Positions 1 through 9,615 of a DNA stretch of 64,000 nucleotides are shown here, piece by piece. The DNA lies in the NCBI GenBank assembly GCA_965206145.1, contig CBDBIK010000005.1, forward strand, positions 434,001 to 498,000. Reading direction: 5' to 3'. The notes beneath the pieces were generated by a model. That model saw only the letters and a list, made by a program, of their open reading frames with translations, did not search any database and was not told where the DNA came from. The position numbers were made by a program, and so were the translations under genes. Position 1 is the stretch's first letter; each line of letters opens with the position of its first letter. Source of the DNA: CBDBIK01 sp965206145 (lineage in GTDB: Bacteria; Pseudomonadota; Alphaproteobacteria; TMED109).

Positions 1-512
1 TCCTGCACGAGAAAGCGTTACTCAACTCGCTCAGGGAAAAAGGTCGGCGGGGAACTCCCGGTATCGCAGAACTCCTCGAGCAGGCATGGTACGTGCCCGA
101 AACGATCTCACTCGCCCGACAACTCGAGGCATTCCGGGCGCGCACCCAACGTCTCGCACTGGTCGTAGATGAATACGGAGAGGTCCAGGGGCTGATCGCC
201 CTTGAGGACATTGTCGAAGAGGTGGTCGGAGAAATTCCGAGCGAATTCGACCGCAAGTCCATAGCACTCCCTCAAGCCGATGGCAGCGTTATCGTCCCAG
301 GATCCTCGACCTTGCGAGACCTAAATCGGCGCTTCGACTGGGACCTTCCCGACGATGAGGCGTCGACACTCGCAGGCCTGGCCATCGAGACTGCGGAGCG
401 CATCCCTGAAGTGGGCGATTCCGTCGATGTCTCCAGTTTTCGTCTTTCCGTAGTGGCGCGTCGACGCGCCAACCTGACGCGCATTCGCATCACCCGGATC
501 GAAGAGGAGTGA
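1..512 (+). CDS. CorC/HlyC-family CBS-domain protein, C-terminal part (5' truncated)
   Basis: The reading frame is open from the first bases of the window, so the N-terminus lies upstream. Visible is the end of a CBS pair, with the family-typical stretches LALVVDEYGEVQGLIALED and VEEVVGEI, followed by a CorC_HlyC (transporter-associated) domain to the end. Members are membrane-linked or cytosolic proteins tied to Mg/Co efflux or membrane-damage tolerance; in Alphaproteobacteria they often lie near ybeY, lnt and hemolysin-like genes. The stop codon overlaps the next gene by four bases (GTGA), suggesting translational coupling. Whether a DUF21 membrane domain precedes the CBS part cannot be seen. 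Confidence 0.85.
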   Translation, partial: LHEKALLNSLREKGRRGTPGIAELLEQAWYVPETISLARQLEAFRARTQRLALVVDEYGEVQGLIALEDIVEEVVGEIPSEFDRKSIALPQADGSVIVPGSSTLRDLNRRFDWDLPDDEASTLAGLAIETAERIPEVGDSVDVSSFRLSVVARRRANLTRIRITRIEEE

Positions 513-1399
513 TCGCCCTAGCCGCCGATCTTGCACCAATCATGGCACCGGTGCTCGTGATCGCTGGACTCGGTTTCGGTTGGGTGAAGGGAGGATTCGG
601 TTTTGACGCGCACGCCGCAACCGACCTGGTGAGCCGAGTCGGTGCGCCCTGCCTCGTGTTCGCAACGCTTGCCACTCTCGAATCCCCTGCCTTGCTCGCG
701 GGACAAGTCGCTCTCGCCGCCGTGCTAATGATTCTCGGTGCAATGGCCGCAGGCCTTGTCTTGCTCCCTTTAGTACGTCTCGATACGCGCGCTTTCCTAG
801 CACCGATGATGTTCACCAACAGCGGCAACATGGGGCTCTCGATCTGCCTTTTCAGTTTCGGGGCGGAAGGACTCGAACTCGGTATCGTCTATTTCACCGT
901 CATCGCGTCACTGCATTTCACCCTGGGCGTACTGATCTGGTCAGGACGAACAAACCCGCTTTCATTGCTGAAATCACCGTTCCTCTACGCGGTAGGGCCA
1001 GGGCTTTTTTTCATGCTCACAGACTGGCAAGCACCCGTCTGGATCCTCAACACCACCTCGCTCTTCGGAGGGATCGCGATTCCGCTGATGCTCTTCAGTC
1101 TTGGTGCCACCATCGCCCAACTCAAAATGGCCCGACATGGGCAAACCGCGAAAGCCGTGGCGCTCAAATTCGCCATCGGCCTAGGATGTGCCTTCGCGGT
1201 GGTCGAAGCCCTGAGCCTAGAGGGCACGGCGAGAGGGGTGGTGTTGATCCAGGGAATCCTGCCAACAGCAGCATTTGCCGCACTTTTCGCGCAACGCTAT
1301 GAACGCAATCCAGCAGGCGTGGCGAGCCTCGTGCTGTGCTCGACGGCGGTCTCGCTGATGCTTCTTCCGATCATGTTGTCCTACCTGCTTGCCTCCTAG
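509..1399 (+). CDS. AEC-family permease (auxin efflux carrier type)
   Basis: This 296-residue protein is almost wholly hydrophobic, with about eight to ten predicted membrane segments. It has the AEC-family layout of two five-helix halves: the first contains a Gly/Asn-rich TNSGNMGLSI stretch, the second a PLMLFSLGATIA stretch, both typical of the family. Members export small organic acids or related compounds, and the substrate cannot be told here. The GTG start overlaps the preceding stop as GTGA; an ATG eleven codons on is an alternative. Family assignment is confident, function is not. Confidence 0.85.
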   Translation: MIALAADLAPIMAPVLVIAGLGFGWVKGGFGFDAHAATDLVSRVGAPCLVFATLATLESPALLAGQVALAAVLMILGAMAAGLVLLPLVRLDTRAFLAPMMFTNSGNMGLSICLFSFGAEGLELGIVYFTVIASLHFTLGVLIWSGRTNPLSLLKSPFLYAVGPGLFFMLTDWQAPVWILNTTSLFGGIAIPLMLFSLGATIAQLKMARHGQTAKAVALKFAIGLGCAFAVVEALSLEGTARGVVLIQGILPTAAFAALFAQRYERNPAGVASLVLCSTAVSLMLLPIMLSYLLAS

Positions 1400-1451
1400 A
1401 CCCGCGCGACCGACATATATTGTCTTTATGTCACAACGTTAGGAGAACCGG

Positions 1452-2051
1452 ATGCCACTTCCCGAACCCGCCGATCGCGAGCCTGTACACAAACGCCAAG
1501 TGGTCTGCCGCGGCTATCGACGCAAGGATGGTCTTTGGGACATCGAAGGACATCTCATTGACGTCAAGGATTACACGTTCACCGGACACATCCGGGGCGA
1601 GGTACCTGCTGGCGATCCGATTCACGACATGTGGATCCGTCTCACGATCGATGACGATTTCATGGTCCAGGAGATTCATGTCGCCGTGCACAAGTCGCCC
1701 TACCCGATTTGTCCGATGGTGATTCCAAATTTTCAGCGTCTGAAGGGAATCCCGATCGCCAGAGGCTGGCGGCGCGCGGTGCGCGAACGCCTCGGAGGAA
1801 CGCAAGGGTGTACGCACCTCGTCGAGATGCTCGCGCCATTGGCGACGGCGGCATTCCAGACGATCTATCCGCTCCAATCCCGGCAGGCAGGCATGGACAT
1901 TGCTACATCTCCCAATGACACCAAACGGCCAATGCTACTGGGCACTTGTCATGCTTACGCAGAAACAAGCCCGGTCGTAAAAGAACTCATGCCTTCGCAC
2001 CATAAGGAACCGAAATCCGACGAAAAGTCGCTCTACGATCCCGTTTCCTGA
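1452..2051 (+). CDS. DUF2889 domain protein
   Basis: The 199-residue soluble protein matches the DUF2889 pattern: an early RKDGLWDIEGHL segment, a central acidic DPIHDMWIRLTID segment and a GCTHLVEML motif near residue 120, followed by a variable tail. No biochemical role is established for this family; members often lie in catabolic clusters with monooxygenases or CoA-pathway genes. A good ribosome-binding site (AGGAGAA) lies a few bases before the ATG. The neighbouring hydrolase and dioxygenases fit a catabolic setting, but that is inference from position only. Confidence 0.8.
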   Translation: MPLPEPADREPVHKRQVVCRGYRRKDGLWDIEGHLIDVKDYTFTGHIRGEVPAGDPIHDMWIRLTIDDDFMVQEIHVAVHKSPYPICPMVIPNFQRLKGIPIARGWRRAVRERLGGTQGCTHLVEMLAPLATAAFQTIYPLQSRQAGMDIATSPNDTKRPMLLGTCHAYAETSPVVKELMPSHHKEPKSDEKSLYDPVS

Positions 2052-2072
2052 TCGCGATATCAAGGTGCTTGC

Positions 2073-3188
2073 GTGAGCTTTGTCCCCGGCGAGAACGTCC
2101 TGCCAGAGGGAGTGCGTTCCCGTTTCGCTGACGGCGTGAACGGACTCCGCATGCACTTCTTGGAAGCAGGAATCGATGATGGGCGGCCCTGCGTTTTGCT
2201 GCTTCACGGCTTCCCGGAGCTCGCTTTCAGCTGGCGCAAGGTGATGGTTCCGATCGCCAATAAGGGATTCTACGTCGTCGCACCTGACCAGCGCGGCTAC
2301 GGCGGAACATCGGGCTGGGATCCCCGCTACAACGGCGACCTGGAATCGTTCCGGCTTCTCAACCTCATCAAGGACGTGCTCGGGCTTTTGCGTTTCCTGG
2401 GCCGCGATTCCGTTCACGCGGTGGTTGGGCATGACTTTGGCTCCATGGTGGCCTCGTTCGCCACCCTTGCCCGACCCGACGTTTTTCGTTCCCTCGTGCT
2501 GATGAGTGCACCCTTTGGTGGACCGCCAGCCATCGCCGGAGAGAAGGCCTCGCCTGATCCCATCCACGATGACCTCAAGTCCCTTGATCCACCACGCAAG
2601 CACTACCAGTGGCACTATTCGACCCCGGAGGCGGAAGCCGGAATGACAAAATGTGCACAAGGGCTGCATGATTTCCTGCGAGCGTATTTCCACATGAAGA
2701 GTGCCGATTGGAAGCAAAACCAGCCGTTTCTCCTTGCGGGCTGGACGGCAACCGAACTTGCAAAACTCCCGACCTACTACGTAATGGAACACAACAAGGA
2801 CATGGCCGAGACCGTCGCATCCGAGATGCCCTCAGCCGATGAGATTGTCTCGGCCGCATGGTTGCCTGAGGAGGTCCTTTGCGTCTACAGCGAGACGTTC
2901 ACCCGAACCGGACTGCAAGGCGGCCTTCAGTGGTACCGATGCATGACTAATGGCACCAACGCCGCCGATTTGGGACTGTTCACTGGATACGCAATCCAAC
3001 CCCGTGCGTGCTTCATCGCAGGCCAAAACGACTGGGGCATCCATCAGAAGCCGGGCGAGCTTTCACGCATGGAAAACGAGGCGTGCGCAAATTACGAGGG
3101 CACGCGCCTCATCGACGACGCCGGGCACTGGGTTCAGCAGGAACAACCGTCCGAGGTCGTCCGGTTGATCGGAGAATTTCTGAAATAA
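2073..3188 (+). CDS. Epoxide-hydrolase-like alpha/beta hydrolase
   Basis: A 371-residue alpha/beta-hydrolase. The oxyanion motif HGFPE is at residues 45-49, the nucleophile elbow GHDFGS at about 119-124 with Asp rather than Ser as nucleophile, and the catalytic His lies in DDAGHW close to the C-terminus. An Asp nucleophile with HGFP is the pattern of soluble epoxide hydrolases and haloalkane dehalogenases; the PDQRGYGGTS stretch favours epoxide hydrolase. It would open an epoxide to a diol in the cytoplasm. The start is GTG. It converges with the dioxygenase downstream. The substrate is unknown. Confidence 0.85.
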   Translation: MSFVPGENVLPEGVRSRFADGVNGLRMHFLEAGIDDGRPCVLLLHGFPELAFSWRKVMVPIANKGFYVVAPDQRGYGGTSGWDPRYNGDLESFRLLNLIKDVLGLLRFLGRDSVHAVVGHDFGSMVASFATLARPDVFRSLVLMSAPFGGPPAIAGEKASPDPIHDDLKSLDPPRKHYQWHYSTPEAEAGMTKCAQGLHDFLRAYFHMKSADWKQNQPFLLAGWTATELAKLPTYYVMEHNKDMAETVASEMPSADEIVSAAWLPEEVLCVYSETFTRTGLQGGLQWYRCMTNGTNAADLGLFTGYAIQPRACFIAGQNDWGIHQKPGELSRMENEACANYEGTRLIDDAGHWVQQEQPSEVVRLIGEFLK

Positions 3189-3208
3189 CCAGCCTGTAAG
3201 GTCAGGGC

Positions 3209-4054
3209 CTAGGCCGACGGCGGCTCATTCTCAATGACGGTGCAACGCCGAATCACGCGTGCCTCTCCTTGCGTGTCGTACTCGGTAACGCGATGGAGCA
3301 TGCAGCGGTTGTCCCACACCAAGAATTGGTTCGGCTTCCAGCGATGCCGGTGCACGGTCCCCACCTCGACGGCGGCAGCGTTTACTTCTTCCACGAGTGC
3401 CCGTCCTTCATCGACACTGAGGCCCAACACTCGCTGGGCATGATCACCCAGGAACAGGCACTTCCGTCCGGTTTCCGGGTGGGTGCGAACAATCGGGTGA
3501 TCGACCGGCGGCACCGCCTGGCGCTGTTCCTCGGTCATGGTCCCTTCCCCGTGGCGGCGGGTGCGGGAAAAATGAAGGCTGTGCAGCGCTCGTTTTCCTT
3601 CCACCCTTTTTTTCAAGTGCTCTGGTAGGCGCTCCCAAGCCACGTACATATCGCAGAAGTGCGTCTCGCCGCCGGTCGTCGGAATGGTCGTTGCGTACAT
3701 GCAGGTGGCGAGCCCTGTCAGCGGCTCCCAAGAAGCATCTGTATGCCAGTAAAGCGTCCCCCGATCCGGATGATTGCCGGTGGGTTTGCCGTCTTCGTCG
3801 AGGTTGGTGAGCGTGTAGAGCTCGGGATGCTTGACCGAACGGTACTGATTCATCACGTGGATTTGAACGGGCCCGAAACGCTTGGCAAAAGCCACGTGCG
3901 AACCCGGCGAGACCTCTTGATCCGAGAAAATCAGTAATTGGTACTCAAGGAAGGCCCGACGCACGGCCTGAAACACCGCATCACTCAGACCGGCATTGAG
4001 ATCGACACCTGAGATTTCTGCTCCCAGGCCGGATTCGCAAGGTCGCACCGACAA
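3209..4054 (-). CDS. TauD/TfdA-family Fe(II)/2-oxoglutarate dioxygenase
   Basis: The protein has the non-heme iron facial triad of the family: the HTD motif in LYWHTDASW and a distal His in WDNRCMLHR, followed by the 2-oxoglutarate-binding Arg in the RRCTV region. It would couple 2-oxoglutarate decarboxylation to hydroxylation of a small acid, sulfonate or aryloxy substrate. The frame stays open upstream to a TTG that would overlap the preceding gene by 38 bases. I chose the TTG before SVRPCESGLGAEI because a GAAGG ribosome-binding site precedes it and homologous proteins begin there; a GTG 45 bases further up is also possible. It forms a tandem pair with the next dioxygenase. Confidence 0.8.
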   Translation of the reverse strand: MSVRPCESGLGAEISGVDLNAGLSDAVFQAVRRAFLEYQLLIFSDQEVSPGSHVAFAKRFGPVQIHVMNQYRSVKHPELYTLTNLDEDGKPTGNHPDRGTLYWHTDASWEPLTGLATCMYATTIPTTGGETHFCDMYVAWERLPEHLKKRVEGKRALHSLHFSRTRRHGEGTMTEEQRQAVPPVDHPIVRTHPETGRKCLFLGDHAQRVLGLSVDEGRALVEEVNAAAVEVGTVHRHRWKPNQFLVWDNRCMLHRVTEYDTQGEARVIRRCTVIENEPPSA

Positions 4055-4133
4055 AGAGAAGCCTTCACACACGACAGATGTTTTGGGTTCGACGTCCACG
4101 GGGGAAATGCGGCCAACTCTGGCCGGGAGATTC

Positions 4134-5018
4134 CTAAAATGTCTCGTCGAGGGAAGAATGGTCGCCTGCAACAGTCGTCCGGTGCATCAACCGAACCTCG
4201 TCGCCTTCCGGCCACGGACGGCCTCTGTGGAGAACACGGCGGTTGTCCCAGATGACGATGTCATCCGCCACCCATTCGTGCGTAACCACCCGCTCCGGGC
4301 GTACGCACCATGCGTTGATGTCATCGATCACCGCCCGCCCTTTTTTTTCAGGCCAGCCCTCAATGTGGCTTGCGTGTGAACCAACGTAGAAGTTGAGGCG
4401 ACCTGTCGCCGGATGACGGCGGACAAGACGCTGGCGGGATGGTTTCATCTTCCCTTTCTGCTCGTCGTCGAAGATGTCGCCCGTGTTTCGCTCGCGCGAA
4501 TACACGATGCTGTGTCCGCAGACGAGATCCTGGAGATCTTCCTTCTTCGTCCCTTCAGGCATGCCTTCCCAGCGGTCGTAAGCCGAACGTGCATCGGCGA
4601 ATTCAGTAGCACCCCCCTGGCTGGGGACGATCCGGGCGGACAGGATCGAGAACTTGGCTGGGATTTCCTTGAAGGAACTGTCTGTGTGCCAGGACTGGTT
4701 GCCCCGGTCATAGACGACCTTCCAGCTATCGGCAGGGATCTTCTTTCCGTGCTGGTCGATATTCCCCAGGTGCGAGATTTCGGGCGCAAAGCCCATCTCG
4801 GTGCTGTCGCTAGAGAGTGCCTTTTCAAGCGGGCCGAAGCGACGGCTAAAGGCGATTTGGGTCTCGTCGTCGAACTGCTGTCCGGGAATGACGAGGACGG
4901 CGTACGCATTCACGGCTTCCTCGATCCTGACGAACGTCCCATTATCGAGAGCGGAAAGATTGACACCGGTGATTCGGGCGCCGAATTCGATGTCTTCGAT
5001 GAGCGGCTGAATTTCCAT
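4134..5018 (-). CDS. TauD/TfdA-family dioxygenase (second of a tandem pair)
   Basis: Iron ligands appear as HTD in SWHTDSSF and a distal His in WDNRRVLHRG, with a downstream Arg in MHRTTV for 2-oxoglutarate. The N-terminal MEIQPLIEDIEFGARITGV stretch resembles the 2,4-D dioxygenase (TfdA) branch, although substrate cannot be deduced. The ATG start is supported by homology of that stretch; an upstream TTG would add twelve residues. It precedes the other dioxygenase on the same strand and the two differ clearly in sequence, so they are not a recent duplication. Confidence 0.82.
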   Translation of the reverse strand: MEIQPLIEDIEFGARITGVNLSALDNGTFVRIEEAVNAYAVLVIPGQQFDDETQIAFSRRFGPLEKALSSDSTEMGFAPEISHLGNIDQHGKKIPADSWKVVYDRGNQSWHTDSSFKEIPAKFSILSARIVPSQGGATEFADARSAYDRWEGMPEGTKKEDLQDLVCGHSIVYSRERNTGDIFDDEQKGKMKPSRQRLVRRHPATGRLNFYVGSHASHIEGWPEKKGRAVIDDINAWCVRPERVVTHEWVADDIVIWDNRRVLHRGRPWPEGDEVRLMHRTTVAGDHSSLDETF

Positions 5019-5064
5019 GGAGCAAAGAATCGTAGTGTGTCGGATTTCCGTCAAGACAAGCGTG

Positions 5065-5733
5065 TCACTGGGACAGGGGGAATGCTCTTACATCGCCGTA
5101 CCACGCCCGGGAAGAAAGCTTGGTGTTATCGGAATCCGTCATGATGGCCACACCCAGAAGTTTTGTTGCCTCGTAACCGAACAGGTTTTGGAAGTCCTCG
5201 ACAACATTGCGACGGTGGGTGCGCCACTCTCCTACACCCTCTCCCCCGGAATCAAGCGGAAACATCTTCACTTTCGACGTGAAGGGGTTGGCCCACTCCT
5301 CGCCGGGCTGGTTCTGGTTTGACCACACGTAACAAATCGCTAATGGCCTGTTGAAAATTCTCCCACCGGGCGCAATGACATAAAACCGTGCGGCGAAATC
5401 GTCCCCTTCTTTGCGTCGTTCGTCCGCGATGTCGAGGATGCCATCGATTCGCCAGCTCCATTCCAGCACGGGCGTTTTCTCAAGATCGATGTGGCGATCG
5501 AGGTACAGGCTTGAAGCCGAGCCTTCGCTCGAAGCCTCCAGAACCTTGCGTCCATCGAGGTCAACGATGCGGTAAAGGGTCTCGCCAGCGAACTCGCGAG
5601 CCTGCCACTCTCCAACGGAGCCTGAGGAAAATTCCGCAAGCGGTACGGACGATTCTGCTCGGACCTGCATCCCAAAGCCAAAAAAAACGACGGCGATGAG
5701 AATCGCGGACAGGCGGTCCCGGACACCTCTCAT
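5065..5733 (-). CDS. DUF3047 protein, secreted
   Basis: A signal peptide is visible at the N-terminus (basic MRGVRDR, a hydrophobic stretch to about residue 22, then an Ala-containing cleavage region). The rest matches DUF3047: a WSWRIDGILD segment, FAARFYVI, the ICYVWSNQNQPGEEW motif, and a C-terminal MTDSDNT...RAWYGDV block. Members are periplasmic and of unknown function, with a predicted beta-sandwich fold. The ATG is chosen because GGAGGAG lies about eight bases before it; an upstream TTG is weaker. It leads the dioxygenase pair on the same strand. Confidence 0.82.
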   Translation of the reverse strand: MRGVRDRLSAILIAVVFFGFGMQVRAESSVPLAEFSSGSVGEWQAREFAGETLYRIVDLDGRKVLEASSEGSASSLYLDRHIDLEKTPVLEWSWRIDGILDIADERRKEGDDFAARFYVIAPGGRIFNRPLAICYVWSNQNQPGEEWANPFTSKVKMFPLDSGGEGVGEWRTHRRNVVEDFQNLFGYEATKLLGVAIMTDSDNTKLSSRAWYGDVRAFPLSQ

Positions 5734-5993
5734 GCGCAGTCCCTCCTCCGTCCCCTCCAAGGGAAGACGAGCGGGTCGCGCATCCTACACCTCATAGGCA
5801 CCAGGACTTCATATAACACTCCGGCCCGGCCCCATCCGGCCATGAAGTCACCGCGGTTCCGGCGGGCGAAGCCACATTGGCAATTTTGCAACAGGCTCCT
5901 CATATCGGTTTAATTATATTTTTAATCACTACATGTTGTTGACAACCTTATAGAATGTGGTTTACGCTGATTTGTTCTCGCGAGGCAGATTCG

Positions 5994-8900
5994 ATGCATC
6001 TCAAGCGCCTCTCGCTTATTGGTTTTAAGTCGTTCGTCGAGCCAGTCGAATTCGAAATCGGTCCGGGCACGACGGGCATCGTCGGTCCCAACGGCTGCGG
6101 AAAGTCCAACATCGTCGAATCGATCCGGTGGATCATGGGCGAGACCTCTCCTCGGAACGTTCGCGCCAATGGCATGGACGACGTGATCTTCGACGGCACC
6201 GCCCGTCGACCGGCCCGCAACATCGCCGAAATCCGCCTCCTCCTCGCCAACGAGGATCGGAAAGCACCTCCCATTTTCAACGACTCCGACGAAATCGAAA
6301 TCGTCCGCCGAGTGCAGCGCGAACGCGGTTCGGTGTTCCTTGTTAACGGCCGCGAGGTCCGCGCCCGCGACCTCCAGCTCTTCTTCGCTGACAGCGCTAT
6401 CGGTGCGCGTTCGCACGCCATCGTGAGCCAGGGTGAAATAGGCAGACTGATCAGCGAAAAGCCCACCGAACGCCGAAGATTGCTCGAAGAAGCTGCGGGT
6501 GTTGCCGGCATCCACGCCCGCCGTCACGAGACCGAACTCCGGCTACGCGCCACCGAAGAAAATCTCGAGCGCCTCGACGACGTTCTCTCCGGGCAACGTT
6601 CACGGCTAGCTGATCTACGCCGCCAGGCCCGCCAAGCCGCCCGCTACCACTCACTCTCGGTCCGCATCCGCAAGGCCGAAGCGAGGATGGCGCTACATCG
6701 CTGGCACGAGGCCAAGGCCGAGGAAAAGAAAGCCCTCGCTGATCTCAGCGAAGCCGGCCAGACAGTCGAGCGTCTAACCGCGGAAGCCGCAAAAACAAGC
6801 ACCGGTCGGGCCGAGCTCCAGGCATCGCTCACACTGCTCCGTGAAACAGAGGCCGAGACATCGGTAACCCTGCACAAAATCGCCACCGAACGCACCCGAA
6901 TCGTCGAAGAAAGAAAGCGCCTAGACACCGAGAGGACGCGCATCGACACCGAGAACAAACAGGCCGAGGGCGACCTCGAACGCGAACGGAGAAATCTCCT
7001 CGACGTCAAAAAAGAGCTGAAAAATCTTGAAAAGGAACGCAACGCGAGAACCGTCGACAGCGGTGACAATTCAAACAGAATCATCAAGGCTCGCGCGGCA
7101 CTCGATAAGGCCCGGACCCGTGCCAAAGAGGCAGCGGAGGCGGAGGCGGAAGCCATGCGCGTACTCGCACGAGCCGAATCCGCCGTCCAAGCGCACGAAC
7201 GCGAGACGGCACAACGGGGTGAACCACAAGCCGACAACGACCTTCAGGACGCCACAAACGAGAACAACGACGTAAACATTGACGAGGCGGAAATCGCCTG
7301 GAGCGAGGCCGTGGGGGTATGCCGTGAGGTCGAACGCAAACGGGGGGCACTGGATGCCAGGCTCGAGCGCCTGCGCGCAGAGGAAGAAACCCTTTCCAAG
7401 ATCGTTGCTTCCGGGCAGGCAGAAAACACCATTGGTGGCCAGATCGAGATCAAGCCCGATTTCGAACGCGCGGTAGCGGCAGCCCTTGGCGACGACATCA
7501 GCGCATCTACTAGCGATGCCCCGGTGCGCTGGTACGACCTAGGTGAGATTGAGGGGGCGCCACTTCCTAGTGGCACAAAGTCGCTGGCGTCAGTGGTGAA
7601 GGCACCTTCTGCGCTTCGACGTCGCCTCGAGCACACGGGCATCGTGGACTGCGACAAGGGCGATGAATTGCAAAAGGACCTTCTCCCCGGGCAGCGTCTC
7701 GTCGACCGTTCTGGTGCCCTGTGGAGATGGGACGGGTACGCGCACACCTCGGAGGATTCGACCCCGGTTGCGCGCTGGTTCAAGCAGCGAAACCGCCTCG
7801 CCGAAGTACGGGAGTTGCTGGAGGCCACCGGCTCCGAGACCGCAGCCCTTCGCGAGCGTGAGGAAGAAGCCGCCGTGGACGCGGGGCGGGCGGGCGGGCG
7901 GCTGCGCATGGCCCTGATGACAGCCAACAAGGACATCGAACGCCGGCACCAGGAAGCCGATGCCGCACGCAATACCTACGAAACGGCACTCGCCCTCAAA
8001 GAACGACTTGAGCATGCGGAAGCCAGCCGCTCGGACCAAATGGCGTCCATCAACGCCCATTTTGACGGCTGGACACGACGCGGCGAAGAGACGGGCCGCC
8101 ACGTTGTCGAGCTTGAGCGGCGAATCGAGGAGATCGAACGGCAGCGCCAAAACCTCGCAAGCAAGCCGGCTCGGATCGAATCCGATCTGGCAAAACTTGC
8201 CGAGAAAATCACCAAGGCCGAAACCGCCCAAAGTGAGGCGGGAGATGCCAGAGCCCAGTGCGAGACCATGCTCCGCAAGGTGGATGGTGCGGCAAAAGAA
8301 GCAGAGGCCCGACTTTTCGAGGCTCGTGAGGCACGCGCACGCCTTGAAGGCGTGCGCGACCAGGCCGCCCAAGGCCTGCGCCACGAGAAAGAGCGCATCG
8401 CCGATCGTCTCAAGGTCCGTGCCGATGAAATCGAATCGATTGCCGGGGTCGGTGAGGGCGAGACCCTGCCACCCGCCGAGAATCTTCAACGCACGCTCGA
8501 CCGGCTTGAGCGCGAGCGCGAGAACGTTGGCGCGGTAAACCTGCGCGCAGAAGAAGAGGCCAATGAACTCGCCGCCTCAATCGATACGACCGATCGTGAA
8601 CGTGAAGAACTCATCACAGCTATCAACAAGCTCCGCCATGGCGTCGGCTCCCTCAACCGCGAGGCACGCGCTCGCCTACGTGGCGCTTTCAGCGTCATCG
8701 ACGCTCACTTCCGCACCATCTTCACCCGTCTTTTTGGAGGCGGCGAAGCTCGGCTTGAGCTCGTCGATTCCGATGATCCTCTGGAAGCCGGCCTCGAACT
8801 GATCGCCAGCCCTCCCGGAAAACGTCTGCAGAAACTCTCCCTTCTATCGGGCGGGGAAAAAGCACTCGCCGCACTCTCCCTCCTGTTTGCGATGTTTTTG

Positions 8901-9152
8901 ACCCGCCCGGCCCCCCTGTGCGTGCTCGACGAAGTCGACGCACCCCTCGATGACAGCAACGTGGGCCGGTTCTGTGACCTCCTGAAAGAGATCGTGGAGA
9001 CCTCAGGTACCCGCCTTATCGTCGTAACCCACCATCGACTCACGATGGCAAAAATGGATCGCCTGTACGGTGTCACCATGCGCGAACCGGGGGTATCCTC
9101 GCTTGTCTCGGTGAACCTCGCCCACGCGGAAGGCCTGCGCGAAGCGAGTTAG
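5994..9152 (+). CDS. smc: Chromosome segregation protein SMC
   Basis: The 1052-residue protein has full SMC architecture: an N-terminal Walker A (GPNGCGKSNIVE) near residue 30, two long coiled coils, an alphaproteobacterial-type divergent hinge around residues 490-600, and the C-terminal signature LLSGGEKAL followed by Walker B (LCVLDEVDAPLDD). It organises and segregates the chromosome with ScpA and ScpB, which are not in the window. It is somewhat shorter than the usual 1150 or so residues, mostly in the coils. The start is placed at the ATG before HLKRLSLIGFKSF, where homologues begin. Confidence 0.96.
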   Translation: MHLKRLSLIGFKSFVEPVEFEIGPGTTGIVGPNGCGKSNIVESIRWIMGETSPRNVRANGMDDVIFDGTARRPARNIAEIRLLLANEDRKAPPIFNDSDEIEIVRRVQRERGSVFLVNGREVRARDLQLFFADSAIGARSHAIVSQGEIGRLISEKPTERRRLLEEAAGVAGIHARRHETELRLRATEENLERLDDVLSGQRSRLADLRRQARQAARYHSLSVRIRKAEARMALHRWHEAKAEEKKALADLSEAGQTVERLTAEAAKTSTGRAELQASLTLLRETEAETSVTLHKIATERTRIVEERKRLDTERTRIDTENKQAEGDLERERRNLLDVKKELKNLEKERNARTVDSGDNSNRIIKARAALDKARTRAKEAAEAEAEAMRVLARAESAVQAHERETAQRGEPQADNDLQDATNENNDVNIDEAEIAWSEAVGVCREVERKRGALDARLERLRAEEETLSKIVASGQAENTIGGQIEIKPDFERAVAAALGDDISASTSDAPVRWYDLGEIEGAPLPSGTKSLASVVKAPSALRRRLEHTGIVDCDKGDELQKDLLPGQRLVDRSGALWRWDGYAHTSEDSTPVARWFKQRNRLAEVRELLEATGSETAALREREEEAAVDAGRAGGRLRMALMTANKDIERRHQEADAARNTYETALALKERLEHAEASRSDQMASINAHFDGWTRRGEETGRHVVELERRIEEIERQRQNLASKPARIESDLAKLAEKITKAETAQSEAGDARAQCETMLRKVDGAAKEAEARLFEAREARARLEGVRDQAAQGLRHEKERIADRLKVRADEIESIAGVGEGETLPPAENLQRTLDRLERERENVGAVNLRAEEEANELAASIDTTDREREELITAINKLRHGVGSLNREARARLRGAFSVIDAHFRTIFTRLFGGGEARLELVDSDDPLEAGLELIASPPGKRLQKLSLLSGGEKALAALSLLFAMFLTRPAPLCVLDEVDAPLDDSNVGRFCDLLKEIVETSGTRLIVVTHHRLTMAKMDRLYGVTMREPGVSSLVSVNLAHAEGLREAS

Positions 9153-9236
9153 GGGCGGCACTCTTGACCGGGCCTGAGCCCGGGCGTAGTTTGCGAACCC
9201 GTTCGGTAGCGGACGGCACTCAGGGGCGACGTTGCC

Positions 9237-9611
9237 TTGGCAGACGATTCTGGCGAGCGACGCGATGCCCGCTCCGGGCTGTCCGATCTCGAAGAAAGGC
9301 TCGAAAGGGCCCGCGCCAAGAGCAGTTCGGTGGAAGACCCGTCCGGGGACGGACGTCCTGAACGTGACAACACCGCATACGGACAAGCTTTCCAAGTATC
9401 CGCGGAAATGATCGCGGGAATCGGCGTTGGAGGGGGCGCAGGCTGGATGCTGGATCGCTGGCTGGATACTTCGCCTGCACTCCTGATGCTCTGCCTGGTG
9501 TTGGGGTTTGCCGCAGGACTCGCCAACGTTTTCCGCTCGCTTCGGGGAGCCGGACATTTCGGAAGCGGCAAGCCTCCTTCTGACCCCTCCATCCCTTCTT
9601 CGGGAGCCTGA
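9237..9611 (+). CDS. atpI: AtpI/AtpZ-type ATP synthase accessory protein
   Basis: A 124-residue protein with a charged N-terminal half and two membrane segments (about 60-78 and 84-102) joined by a short WLDTSP loop, the pattern of AtpZ/AtpI. It leads the Fo cluster and is thought to aid c-ring assembly or Mg transport. The only fitting start is TTG. It lies in the same orientation as atpB with a four-base gap, so it is the first gene of the Fo operon. Confidence 0.85.
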   Translation: MADDSGERRDARSGLSDLEERLERARAKSSSVEDPSGDGRPERDNTAYGQAFQVSAEMIAGIGVGGGAGWMLDRWLDTSPALLMLCLVLGFAAGLANVFRSLRGAGHFGSGKPPSDPSIPSSGA

Positions 9612-9615
9612 CCTC

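Noticed and set aside
1935..2792. Antisense frame of 285 codons over the epoxide hydrolase gene
   Set aside because: No recognisable domain and fully opposite a gene with intact catalytic motifs.
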